NCBI GenBank assembly: GCA_029558635.1
Contig: JAKQEE010000314.1
Location: forward strand, 1-64,000
Source: Pseudomonadota bacterium
GTDB taxonomy: Bacteria > Pseudomonadota > Alphaproteobacteria > Micavibrionales > Micavibrionaceae
Length of the DNA stretch: 64,000 nucleotides
Direction of reading: 5' to 3'
The position numbers and the translations under genes were made by a program. Of the stretch, positions 16,684-25,662 are shown piece by piece (position 1 is the first letter of the stretch; every line of letters begins with the position of its first letter). The notes beneath the pieces were generated by a model, which was not told the origin of the DNA, did not search any database, and saw nothing but the letters and a program-made list of their open reading frames with translations.

Positions 16684-18013
16684 TGTTATTTGTCTGTGCC
16701 ATTACGGGCGCCAGAAGGCTTTCTTGCAGTGCGCCGATACTTCCCAATACGGAATATTGGGCCGCTAGATTGCGGTATTCGGCATTGAGCAGATCGACGC
16801 GGGAGTTCATGGTCTGGTTTTCCGATTGCAGCAGTTGGAGAATGCGTACTTTTCCGGCCTCGAACTGGGAGCGGTAGGCGCTCAGGAGTTTGCTGGTGGC
16901 GTCCAGTTTGCGGGTCAGAATATCGCGTTGTTCCGCTGAGGTCGAAAGATTGGCATAGGCTGTGCGGACGCCAGATTCCAGAGCCCTCAAAACCTCGCCT
17001 TTTTTGGCTTCGCTTTGGGCCTTTTCCTGCTTGGCTTTACGGATGGCCGCCAGCTCCGCTCCGCCGGTCGAAAATTCCCACGTGGCGCGAACAATTGCGC
17101 GGTCGTCATCAACTTCGCCGCCGATCAGGTCTTTGACATCTTTGCGGTAGGTTGACAATTCTCCCGTCACATTCGGGAACAGAGCCGACTCCCGTGCGTC
17201 CGCTGTCATGCCTGCGGCCTGAATTTCATGTTCGGCCATTTCCATTTGCGGATGTTTGCGGGTGGCCATGGCAATCGCATTGTCTGCCGTTGCCGGAAGT
17301 TGCGCGGTGATATCCGTGGGGCGAACCATTGCTTCGTCCGCCATATGTCCTGTCAGGCGGGTAAACTCCGCATTGGCCGACAGCTCCTGCCCTTTGAACC
17401 CGGTAATCAGGTTATCCAGTTCCAGCATGACGACTTCCGCTTGTTGCAGCTCGGAGTCATCCGCTATCCCCTCCCCGACCATCTTGCGGATTTTATCGGT
17501 ATAGAAGGCGAGTTGACCTTTATAGTCTTCATAAATCTTCAGGCTTTCGCGCGCGCGCAGCACGTTCATATAAGCCAGCGCGGTTTGCAGAGCCAAAGCT
17601 TCACGCGTTGCTTCAAGCGTGGCTTCAGCAACGCGCTCTTTCTCTTTTTCTGCCCCGACCAAGCGCGGGGTCTTCAATCCGTCGAAGAGCATTTGGCTAA
17701 CCGTCAAAGACCCTTCCCACATGCCGGAATATCCGGCGCCACGAGTCACGCTCAATCCGCGGCTGGTGGCGTTGTCACCGTAAACCCGTCCGGCAGACGT
17801 CGAGGCTGAGAGCTTCGGGAAATAATTCGAACGCTCCTGTACGACGGCTTCGCGGGCGGCTTTCTGGGCGGCTACGGCCTGATCCAGAGTCGGGTTTCCG
17901 TTGATTGCGGATTGCACGGCTTCGGGCAATGTTTCCGAGCGGGCCGCATTCCCAAAGAGTACGGAGGACAGACAGCATACTGTTGCCAGCAAGATATTGA
18001 ATGGTTTTGACAA
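16673..18013 (-). CDS. Type I secretion outer-membrane channel, TolC family
   Basis: A 446-residue outer-membrane efflux protein of the TolC/LapE type. A Sec signal peptide (ILLATVCCLSSVLFGNAARS) precedes two outer-membrane efflux repeats, each with long amphipathic helices (AALEA/ALALQTALAYMNVLRA type and AYANLSTSAEQRDIL). The start is TTG at 18013, eight bases after AGGGG; no nearby ATG gives a signal peptide. It is the first gene of the four-gene operon tolC-ABC-hlyD-cyclase on the minus strand. Confidence 0.9.
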   Translation of the reverse strand: MSKPFNILLATVCCLSSVLFGNAARSETLPEAVQSAINGNPTLDQAVAAQKAAREAVVQERSNYFPKLSASTSAGRVYGDNATSRGLSVTRGAGYSGMWEGSLTVSQMLFDGLKTPRLVGAEKEKERVAEATLEATREALALQTALAYMNVLRARESLKIYEDYKGQLAFYTDKIRKMVGEGIADDSELQQAEVVMLELDNLITGFKGQELSANAEFTRLTGHMADEAMVRPTDITAQLPATADNAIAMATRKHPQMEMAEHEIQAAGMTADARESALFPNVTGELSTYRKDVKDLIGGEVDDDRAIVRATWEFSTGGAELAAIRKAKQEKAQSEAKKGEVLRALESGVRTAYANLSTSAEQRDILTRKLDATSKLLSAYRSQFEAGKVRILQLLQSENQTMNSRVDLLNAEYRNLAAQYSVLGSIGALQESLLAPVMAQTNNNGQ

Positions 18014-18100
18014 GATATTCCCCTGAGACGGTTGGAGAGGCAGATTCTGGTTACAGAGGATACTCTATTTTGTCGTATTTTAAAAGGCCGCGTGCCGCTT

Positions 18101-18712
18101 TTACCGGTTTTTAGACTCCAGCCCCGACACATAGGTTTCGATCAGGCGCCCGATCATGCCCTCAAGAGTCCGGCTGCCGTCTTTTAGCGGCAATTTTCCG
18201 GTCAAAGCCAGATAAACCAACCCATGGACCGACGACCACAAAATACGAGCATCGTCCGACACGTTTTTTGCATTTCCACCCTGATTCTTTACTTGCAATA
18301 AACCTTCCAGTGGATTGAAAAGATTCTGAATTTTATCGTCATACCAAACCTCAGCGCGGCGTTCCTCTCCCAAATCTACGGAAAACAAAGCCATCCAGTA
18401 CGGGCGGTATTCCTGAGCGAAGTTTATATAGCGGGAAGCCATTTTTTTCATGCCCATAATGAAATCCTCACCCTTTGGCGGCGGCACATTCAAGCGTTCA
18501 AAAAGAATGTCGATCGTTCGGGCATTCAAATGGAGCATCAGAACATTCATCGAAGGGAATACATTATAGATGCTGCCAGGGGCATAGCCTATATGCGTCC
18601 CGATGCGGCGCGCCGTCAGGGAGGACAACCCCTCTTCCCCCACGATCCGCCACGCGGCGTCGAGAATTAGGTTCCCCAACTCTTCTCTGGTGTGATCCTT
18701 TCGGCGAGCCAT
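18101..18712 (-). CDS. TetR-family transcriptional regulator
   Basis: A 203-residue repressor-like protein. The N-terminal helix-turn-helix is typical (ILDAAWRIVGEEGLSSLTARRIGTHIGYAPGSIYNVF, split here for reading: ILDAAWRIVGEEG and GYAPGSIYNVF). The C-terminal ligand domain (YINFAQEYRPYWMALF, ARILWSSVHGLVYLALTGKL) looks like the WHG/TetR_C_33 type. It is divergent from the DUF2339 gene, with two matching palindromes between them, so it probably controls itself and that gene. The tolC operon starts just downstream on the same strand and might be co-transcribed. Confidence 0.88.
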   Translation of the reverse strand: MARRKDHTREELGNLILDAAWRIVGEEGLSSLTARRIGTHIGYAPGSIYNVFPSMNVLMLHLNARTIDILFERLNVPPPKGEDFIMGMKKMASRYINFAQEYRPYWMALFSVDLGEERRAEVWYDDKIQNLFNPLEGLLQVKNQGGNAKNVSDDARILWSSVHGLVYLALTGKLPLKDGSRTLEGMIGRLIETYVSGLESKNR

Positions 18713-18758
18713 TTTTCACTCCTCTTTTAACCTTTTCAAAGATAAGGATAATTTATTT

Positions 18759-18773
18759 TTGAACATTGTTCAA
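18759..18773. promoter_or_regulatory. Candidate TetR operator 1
   Basis: Perfect inverted repeat TTGAAC-ATT-GTTCAA, 46 bp upstream of the tetR start. It shares its six-base arms and three-base spacer with the second palindrome 57 bp further on. Matching paired palindromes beside a TetR gene are the usual picture for its operator. Confidence 0.75.
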
Positions 18774-18811
18774 TATTTTATTGCATTTATACTCAACCCT
18801 GCGCCATACTT

Positions 18812-18834
18812 AATATTGAACGGTGTTCAATATT
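18812..18834. promoter_or_regulatory. Candidate TetR operator 2
   Basis: Perfect 10-bp inverted repeat AATATTGAAC-GGT-GTTCAATATT, ending 32 bp before the DUF2339 start at 18867. It contains the same TTGAAC-N3-GTTCAA core as operator 1, and its right arm GTTCAATATT is also present in operator 1. Confidence 0.8.
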
Positions 18835-18866
18835 TATTCTGGAGATGGAGAACAGGTGATCTTGAA

Positions 18867-21578
18867 ATGTTGATTTCTCTTATAATTTTGCTCGTGGCCG
18901 TTGTTGTCATTCTTCCTTGGGTGAATTTTTTCCGTATCGGCAGACTCACTGATGATGTCGAGCGTCTTGTTCGTGACATGGAGCGAATGAAAGAGGATAT
19001 CTCCTACAAACTCTCCAAGATTTCTTCTCAAACCGCACCCGCCCCTGTCGAGAAAACTCAAGCGGGACCAGAAAAAACTGCTCCACAACTTATCAAAACA
19101 GAAAAGCCGGATATTATAGAGACTCAGGACTCCGCCAAAGACATCGACTGGAACAATATCGAGTGGAGAGAGGAGGATTCCGGGCCCGCGCCTTCGGAAA
19201 TTTTTTACGACACACCCTATTGCGAGGTTCCATCAAAAGACTCCTCACGTATTGAATTTAATATGGGAGCGAAGCTTCCTGTCTGGATCGGCGCAGTGTC
19301 TCTGGCTTGTGCGGCCTTCTTTCTGGTCAAGTACACGATTGATATCGGGCTGCTCGGCCCCGCGACGCGTGTTGTTCTCGGTTTGATTTTCGGGATGGGG
19401 CTGGTCGCCGCCGGACGTTATATCTTTCAGTCCGCCAAGATCGCCAACAACGAACGTGTCGGGCAAGGCATGGTCGGCGCGGGTCTGGTTAGTTTGACCG
19501 TTTCGCTTTATTCGGCCGTTCATCTCTATCACATCTTCCTGCCGACAACCGGTTTTCTCGGGATGGTGGCTGTGGCGGCGGCCACCATGGCCCTCTCGTT
19601 GCGTATGGGCGCGCCGGTAGCTGTGTTCGGCATCATCGGCGGATATCTGACTCCGGCATTATTCAACACAGGACATGAGAACTTTATCGGTTTGTTCTCT
19701 TACCTCTTTGTCTTGTACGGCGGGTTGCAGGTCGTCCTTGCGCGGAAAAAATGGTGGGGGCTGTCGCTCGCGACGCTGGCTGCGTCTTTCCTGTGGGCGT
19801 TCCTATCCCTGTTCAGTCACGACATTCACGCTTACGGTTCCGTGGTGGTGATGTTTGCGGTTTCCGTTTCGTCCCTGACCCTGTTCCTGACGCGGCCCAT
19901 GTGGAAAGAAGAAGAAAATGTGGATGACATTCACGCGTCTTCTTTTCTTCTTAACTTTGTTGCCATCGGAGCGGCAACGCTTTTGATTATCCTATTACAG
20001 ACCCGCATTGATTTCGGGCTGTTCGAATGGGCGATTACGTTGTTGCTTTCTCTGGCGACGGCTCTTCTCACTTACGTTCGTCCGACGCTTTACAGTCCGG
20101 CCTTGTACGGCAAGATGGCGGCTGACCTTGTGCTGCTTGCTCTGTTCGCCTCCCATTCCGGTTTTACCGACGCAGCTCTGGTTGGTTCCGGTATTGCCGC
20201 AATCTATACAATTGCCCCTTGGTTCGCGCAACGTCGGTCGGCCTCCCCTACCCCTTGGGTTGTTGTGCAGACGATCTCGGCGTTGGCGCTTTATCTTATT
20301 TTCTGGGCCCAGTTCAAAGAAAGCGCACTTTTTACCACACTGGATTTCCGTTATAAAATCTGGGGTGTGACAGCCACGCTTTTTGCAGCGGCTGCTGTTT
20401 CCCAAATTCCTCATTGGCGGAAAAAAGGACATGATTTCATTGTGGCGGCCTATGCCTCGACCGCGACGGCATTTTTGTCGGCGGGTATGGCCATCGAGTT
20501 GCCACACTCTTACCTTCCCGCGGCCTTTGCCGCCGAGGCTGCAGCCTTGCTGTGGATTTACCGTTACGTGCCAATTGCCTTTACGCAAAAAATTGCCGTT
20601 GCTCTGACCTCTCTCGTTGTTTTGTTGAATATTCCTATAATCGGGACATTTCTTATCAATATCGCGCGCTCCGTTCTGCACTTGGGCGTCCATCTTTCTC
20701 CTGAGATGCTCTCCCTCACCTTTGCTGCCGGAACTTATCTGATCCCGTCGGCATTCCTCGGGGCGGCTTTCTATCTCTACCATTTGCAACGGGAGCAAGA
20801 CTCAAAGTTCCTCTACATTTTATTCATCCTTCCGTTACTCGGTATTGCGGCAACACTTTATACGGTGGTGAGGACGCACGGGTTCGAGATTACAACCCGA
20901 ATTTCGGGATATACTCCGTTTTTGGAGCGCGGGATCTATACCTTGATGGTTGCAGGTCTGGGATGGGGGCTTTTAAAACCTTCCAAGACAGATCCTATTT
21001 TTAAACAATTCGGGAGCGGGCTTCTCATGCTGGCCTTGGCACGGATCGTCTATTTCGACGGGTTCCTCTATAACCCTATACTCGACGGCAGCCAGAATGC
21101 TGGCGAAATCCCCATCTTCAACGGCCTGACGCTTACTTATGGTACGGGTTTGCTGATCTCCATTTATGCCTTGCGAAACAAACTGTGGATGGGTCATTCC
21201 GCCTCCATGGCGTCGCTCTTTAAAGGGTTGGTGGCCGCATTTCTCTTTATCCTTATCACTTTCAATATCCGGCATATGTACCACAATCCGATTCTGACCA
21301 GAGGGTATACCGAGAACTCAGAACTATACACCTACTCCGTTGTGTGGTTGTTTGGCAGCCTTCTGCTTCTCGGTTACGGTATCAAACTCTCTAATATTGC
21401 GATCCGCAAAGCCGGATTCTGGCTGCTGTCCCTGACTATTGTCAAAGTATTCCTGATTGATGCCGCTCATCTTGAAGGACTCCTCAGGATTTTCTCCTTC
21501 CTCGGTCTGGGCGCGAGCTTGATCGGATTGAGTGTATTTTATACGCGCTTCCTCAACCGCGCAAAACAGGAGGACTAA
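18867..21578 (+). CDS. DUF2339 polytopic membrane protein
   Basis: A 903-residue inner-membrane protein. One N-terminal helix (LISLIILLVAVVVILPWV) is followed by a short coiled coil, a charged Pro/Glu-rich linker (about 60-150) and then more than twenty hydrophobic segments, which is the DUF2339 layout. The family has no established function that I know. ATG 18867 is preferred because AGGTGA lies eight bases upstream and because the longer frame would begin with TTG inside a TetR operator. The gene is likely controlled by the divergent TetR regulator. The lipase-like gene follows ten bases after its stop, so the two may be co-transcribed. Confidence 0.85.
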   Translation: MLISLIILLVAVVVILPWVNFFRIGRLTDDVERLVRDMERMKEDISYKLSKISSQTAPAPVEKTQAGPEKTAPQLIKTEKPDIIETQDSAKDIDWNNIEWREEDSGPAPSEIFYDTPYCEVPSKDSSRIEFNMGAKLPVWIGAVSLACAAFFLVKYTIDIGLLGPATRVVLGLIFGMGLVAAGRYIFQSAKIANNERVGQGMVGAGLVSLTVSLYSAVHLYHIFLPTTGFLGMVAVAAATMALSLRMGAPVAVFGIIGGYLTPALFNTGHENFIGLFSYLFVLYGGLQVVLARKKWWGLSLATLAASFLWAFLSLFSHDIHAYGSVVVMFAVSVSSLTLFLTRPMWKEEENVDDIHASSFLLNFVAIGAATLLIILLQTRIDFGLFEWAITLLLSLATALLTYVRPTLYSPALYGKMAADLVLLALFASHSGFTDAALVGSGIAAIYTIAPWFAQRRSASPTPWVVVQTISALALYLIFWAQFKESALFTTLDFRYKIWGVTATLFAAAAVSQIPHWRKKGHDFIVAAYASTATAFLSAGMAIELPHSYLPAAFAAEAAALLWIYRYVPIAFTQKIAVALTSLVVLLNIPIIGTFLINIARSVLHLGVHLSPEMLSLTFAAGTYLIPSAFLGAAFYLYHLQREQDSKFLYILFILPLLGIAATLYTVVRTHGFEITTRISGYTPFLERGIYTLMVAGLGWGLLKPSKTDPIFKQFGSGLLMLALARIVYFDGFLYNPILDGSQNAGEIPIFNGLTLTYGTGLLISIYALRNKLWMGHSASMASLFKGLVAAFLFILITFNIRHMYHNPILTRGYTENSELYTYSVVWLFGSLLLLGYGIKLSNIAIRKAGFWLLSLTIVKVFLIDAAHLEGLLRIFSFLGLGASLIGLSVFYTRFLNRAKQED

Positions 21579-21587
21579 GTTACTCTC

Positions 21588-22259
21588 ATGAGTTCACGGA
21601 AAGAAATTGTCGTTCTGTTGCACGGGATTGCGCTCAGCAAGCACACGCTGTGGCCGTTCGAACTTTACCTTAGGACGCAAGGTTATAGTACGCTCAACAT
21701 TACCTACCCTTCGCGCAATATGAATCTGGATGATCTCGCCGGTTGGCTACACTCCCATTTTTTGACTGCCTCTTTCTGGGACGATCATCCGAAAGTCCAT
21801 TTTGTAACCCATTCGATGGGTGGGCTTTTGACGCGGCGCTATTTGTCTTTTTTTAAGAACGATATTCCGACTGATAAAATCGGGCGGGTGGTGATGATCG
21901 GCACGCCGAACAAAGGCAGCGAAGTGGCCGATGCGCTCAAGGATTTTTCGCCTTATAAATTTGTTTTCGGTCCTGCAGGGGAAGAGCTTACAACCTCTAT
22001 ACAGGAACAAAACACCGATCCACCCTATTATGATGTCGGGGTGATTGCGGGGGATGCCAAATGGTGGTCCGATCCGTTTTCCGCTATCTTTTTCCCCGGC
22101 CCCAATGACGGAAAAGTTTCTATTGAGCGCAGCAAACTTGAAGGAATGCGCGACCATATGATTGTCAAGTCTTCCCATACTGCTATGATCTACCGACCAT
22201 TCGTCTGGAAGCAAACGGTCCATTTCTTGAAACACGGAGAATTCAAACATGATGCATAA
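21588..22259 (+). CDS. Alpha/beta hydrolase, lipase-like
   Basis: A 223-residue cytoplasmic-looking hydrolase with no signal peptide. An oxyanion-hole motif (VVLLHGIALS) precedes the nucleophile elbow THSMGG (Ser about residue 78) and a MIGTPNKGSE segment typical of triacylglycerol lipase/DUF676-type esterases. The C-terminal SSHTAMIY carries the likely catalytic His. The acid residue is probably the Asp in PGPNDGKV. Its stop overlaps the start of the LplT-Aas gene by 11 bp, which suggests a lipid substrate and a shared role in lysophospholipid or acyl-chain handling; this is inference. Confidence 0.8.
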   Translation: MSSRKEIVVLLHGIALSKHTLWPFELYLRTQGYSTLNITYPSRNMNLDDLAGWLHSHFLTASFWDDHPKVHFVTHSMGGLLTRRYLSFFKNDIPTDKIGRVVMIGTPNKGSEVADALKDFSPYKFVFGPAGEELTTSIQEQNTDPPYYDVGVIAGDAKWWSDPFSAIFFPGPNDGKVSIERSKLEGMRDHMIVKSSHTAMIYRPFVWKQTVHFLKHGEFKHDA

Positions 22260-25200
22260 CCAGTTCCTGTTGATGAAGGACCGTCGTTTTCTGCCGTTGT
22301 TTATTACCCAGTTTTTCGGCGCGTTTCACGACAACCTGTTCAAGAATGCTCTAATTATCCTGATCCTATACGGCGTGGCGACCGCCGAAGGGTTTGACGA
22401 ACAGACGCAATCGCTTCTTACCACAGCGGCGGCAGGCATTCTGGTTTTACCGTTCTTTATTTTCTCGGCAATGGGCGGACAACTCGCCGATAAATTCCCG
22501 AAATTCAAGGTTATCCGCGTTATCAAATTGGCCGAGGTCGGCATTGCCTTGCTCGGTGCGGCGGCGTTGTGGTCGGGATCGCTTGTTCTTTGTTTTATCA
22601 ATCTCTTTGCTCTCGGTGCGCAATCGGCGTTTTTCGGGCCGTGCAAATACTCGATCCTACCGGAAAAACTCCGTCAGGACGAATTGATCGGCGGGAATGC
22701 GCTCCTTAACACGGGAACATTTCTTGCTATTTTGTTGGGGACGATTGCTGGACTTTCGATCATGGCGATGGATCATGGAGAAGTTTATATCGGCTTCGGC
22801 ATGGTTACGATTGCCGTTATCGGCTATCTTGCTTCTCATTATATTCCTGCGCATCCGGCGGCCAATTCTGCAATCACATTCAATCCGAACCCGCTTGGCG
22901 AAACGTGGGCGGTATTGAAATACAACTTTTCCCAACGGCGTGACATCATTCTTTCGATGCTCGGCAAGGGGTGGTTTTTCTGTATCGGCAGCTTGTTTAT
23001 CTCGCAATTCCCCAACTATGTGAAGAATACGCTGGTTGCCGAAGAAGATGTACTGACCATGTTTACGGTTCTATTCTCCATCGGGATCGGTGTTGGCGGG
23101 CTGTTCAACAACCGCCTGCTGCGCGGCGAAGTATCGGCAATGTTTGTGCCGCTGGCCGCGATTGGCCTGACGCTTTTCAGCCTTGATCTTTATGCCGCAA
23201 CCGCCCATGCCATCCGTCTGGAAGATGGCACGTTGATGCCCCTTTCCCAGTTTATTTCCTATGCCTCCCATTGGCGGATTATTGCCGACGTGGTTTTGAT
23301 TGCGATGTTCGGCGGGTTGTTTGTTGTTCCCCTTGCCACCATCTTGCAAGACCGGACGGAAGAATCCACGCGCGCCCAGATTATGGCGGGGAGCGCCATT
23401 GTCGATTCCCTGTTTATGGTTTTGTCAGCTGTGGTTGCAGGTGTGCTGATCTCGACGGGATGGCAAATCCGCGACTTGTTTTTGGCTTATGCGCTCGCTA
23501 ACGTTGCCGTAGCCATTTATATCTGCGACCTCTTACCGGATTATCTGTTCAAGACCGTTTTGAGAATCCTGTTCAAGTTCCTTTACAGGGTTGAATTGCG
23601 AGGGCTTGACAATGTTGCCAAGGCCGGCAAACGCGCGGTGATTATCGGGAACCATGTGTCGCTACTCGACCCTCCCCTTCTCGCTGCGTTTCTTCCGGGC
23701 AGTCCGATGTTTGCCGTCAAGACGCAGGTGTCCAAATGGTGGTGGGTGCGGCCATTTCTGAGGTTGGTCGATGCGTTTCCGATGGATCCCACCAATCCTT
23801 ATTCGATCAAATCCCTGATCCGTAAGGTTGAAGAAGACCGCCATATCGTGATCTTTCCCGAAGGGCGGTTGACCACCACCGGAAGCCTGATGAAGGTTTA
23901 TGACGGCCCCGGATTGATCGCCGATAAATCCGATGCGATGGTTCTTCCGGTCCGGATTGACGGGGTCCAATATACGGGATTTTCGATGCTCAAAGGTCTG
24001 ATGCCCAGCAAACTCTTCCCTAAAATCACGATTACATTTCTGGAGCCGTTCAGTTTTAAAATCGACCCGCGTCTCAAAGGTCGTGCGCGGCGGCAGGTGG
24101 CGGCACAAAATTTGTATGACGTCATGGAGGATATGATGTTGGAGACCACGAATTTCGACCGTACATTGTGGGATGGGTTGCTGCAAGCACGGGCCGTCCA
24201 AGGGGGAGATTTCGTGGTAGCGGAGGATCCTGAATTCGTGCCTCTGACCTATTCAGGTTTGATACAAAAATCTCTGGTTCTTGGGTCCTATTTCAAAGGC
24301 ATGAGCAAGCAAGGCGAGGCTGTGGCTGTGATGTTGCCCAACAGTCTTGGGGCTTTGGTCACATTCTTTGCCTTACAAGCGCAGGCGCGGGTTCCGGCGA
24401 TGCTCAATTTCACGACAGGTGAAAAGGCCTTGGTCTCCGCTTGCAAAACGGCTGATGTCAAAACGGTTATTACATCACGGCGTTTTGTCGAGATGGGGCA
24501 TCTGGAGACTCTGGTGAAAGCCATGTCTGCCAAATGCCGGATTGTATATCTTGAGGACATTAAACCCGCACTCTCGCTCAAACACAAACTTGCAGGCATT
24601 TGTCCCGTTCCGTGTGCGGGTAGCCGTGTCTCCCCTTACGAGCCTGCGGTGATCCTATTTACATCGGGGTCGGAAGGGCCGCCCAAGGGTGTGGTTTTGT
24701 CCCATGCGAATTTGACGTGCAACATCACTCAACTGGCTTGCCGTGTGGCGTTCAATCGCCGTGATATTGTATTCAACTGTCTGCCGATGTTCCATTCCTT
24801 CGGGCTGACGGGTGGAACGTTGCTTCCGGTGCTTTCGGGTGTGCGGACATTCCTTTACCCCAACCCTCTTCATATCCGCATTGTTCCAGAACTGGTCTAT
24901 GCGACCAATGCCACTATCCTGTTCGGGACGGATACGTTCTTGTCGGGATATGCGCGGGTGGCCAATCCTTATGATTTTTACGGTGTGCGCTATATCTTTG
25001 CGGGGGCAGAGAAAGTTAAAGAGCAAACCCGCAAGGTTTATATGGACAAGTTTGGCGTTCGCATCCTTGAAGGATACGGCGCGACGGAAACCTCCCCTGC
25101 CATTGCGGTCAATTCGCCGATGCACCAGAAAGAGGGCACTGTCGGGAGGTTGTTATCCGGTATGGATGCGCGTCTGGAGCCTGTCGAAGGCGTGGATCGC

Positions 25201-25662
25201 GGTGGGCGGCTTTATGTGCGCGGGCCGAATGTGATGCTCGGTTATTACAAAGATGAAAACCCGGCGGTGCTGCAACCACCAGAAGGCGGGTGGCATGATA
25301 CGGGCGACATTGTCGAGATCGACGAAGAAGGGTTTATCCGCATTCTGGGTCGCGCCAAACGATTTGCCAAGATCGCGGGCGAGATGGTCTCTCTGGCTGT
25401 TGCGGAATCCATTGCCGCTGCGCTGTGGCCGGACCATGCGCATGCTGTCGTTGCGGTCGCCGATGCCAAAAAGGGCGAGCAATTGGTTCTGGTGACCACC
25501 TGCCCTGACGCCGTGCGCGGCGCGATGACGGAATACGCGTCAATTAACGGTATTCCGCCATTGGCCGTTCCTGCCACCGTTCTGATCGTCGATGCCCTCC
25601 CCGTTCTCGGGACCGGCAAAACCGATTACCCCGCTGTGAAGACTATTGCTGAAAGCGGATAG
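22249..25662 (+). CDS. aas: LplT-Aas fusion: lysophospholipid flippase, acyltransferase and acyl-ACP synthetase
   Basis: A 1137-residue three-part protein for recycling lysophospholipids. Residues 1-410 form an MFS-type flippase like LplT (FFGAFHDNLFKNAL, GPCKYSILPEKL). Residues about 440-630 are a PlsC acyltransferase with NHVSLLDP (the HX4D motif, near 468) and FPEGRLT. Residues about 655-1137 are an AMP-forming acyl-ACP ligase with FTSGSEGPPKGV (near 804), GYGATETSPA (near 942) and GDIVEID. Enterobacteria encode LplT and Aas separately; here they are fused, an arrangement known from other proteobacteria. Its end overlaps hisD on the opposite strand by 20 bp. Confidence 0.93.
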   Translation: MMHNQFLLMKDRRFLPLFITQFFGAFHDNLFKNALIILILYGVATAEGFDEQTQSLLTTAAAGILVLPFFIFSAMGGQLADKFPKFKVIRVIKLAEVGIALLGAAALWSGSLVLCFINLFALGAQSAFFGPCKYSILPEKLRQDELIGGNALLNTGTFLAILLGTIAGLSIMAMDHGEVYIGFGMVTIAVIGYLASHYIPAHPAANSAITFNPNPLGETWAVLKYNFSQRRDIILSMLGKGWFFCIGSLFISQFPNYVKNTLVAEEDVLTMFTVLFSIGIGVGGLFNNRLLRGEVSAMFVPLAAIGLTLFSLDLYAATAHAIRLEDGTLMPLSQFISYASHWRIIADVVLIAMFGGLFVVPLATILQDRTEESTRAQIMAGSAIVDSLFMVLSAVVAGVLISTGWQIRDLFLAYALANVAVAIYICDLLPDYLFKTVLRILFKFLYRVELRGLDNVAKAGKRAVIIGNHVSLLDPPLLAAFLPGSPMFAVKTQVSKWWWVRPFLRLVDAFPMDPTNPYSIKSLIRKVEEDRHIVIFPEGRLTTTGSLMKVYDGPGLIADKSDAMVLPVRIDGVQYTGFSMLKGLMPSKLFPKITITFLEPFSFKIDPRLKGRARRQVAAQNLYDVMEDMMLETTNFDRTLWDGLLQARAVQGGDFVVAEDPEFVPLTYSGLIQKSLVLGSYFKGMSKQGEAVAVMLPNSLGALVTFFALQAQARVPAMLNFTTGEKALVSACKTADVKTVITSRRFVEMGHLETLVKAMSAKCRIVYLEDIKPALSLKHKLAGICPVPCAGSRVSPYEPAVILFTSGSEGPPKGVVLSHANLTCNITQLACRVAFNRRDIVFNCLPMFHSFGLTGGTLLPVLSGVRTFLYPNPLHIRIVPELVYATNATILFGTDTFLSGYARVANPYDFYGVRYIFAGAEKVKEQTRKVYMDKFGVRILEGYGATETSPAIAVNSPMHQKEGTVGRLLSGMDARLEPVEGVDRGGRLYVRGPNVMLGYYKDENPAVLQPPEGGWHDTGDIVEIDEEGFIRILGRAKRFAKIAGEMVSLAVAESIAAALWPDHAHAVVAVADAKKGEQLVLVTTCPDAVRGAMTEYASINGIPPLAVPATVLIVDALPVLGTGKTDYPAVKTIAESG

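Noticed and set aside
18759..18866. N-terminal extension of the DUF2339 protein
   Set aside because: It would begin with TTG inside a TetR operator and lacks a ribosome site; ATG 18867 has one.
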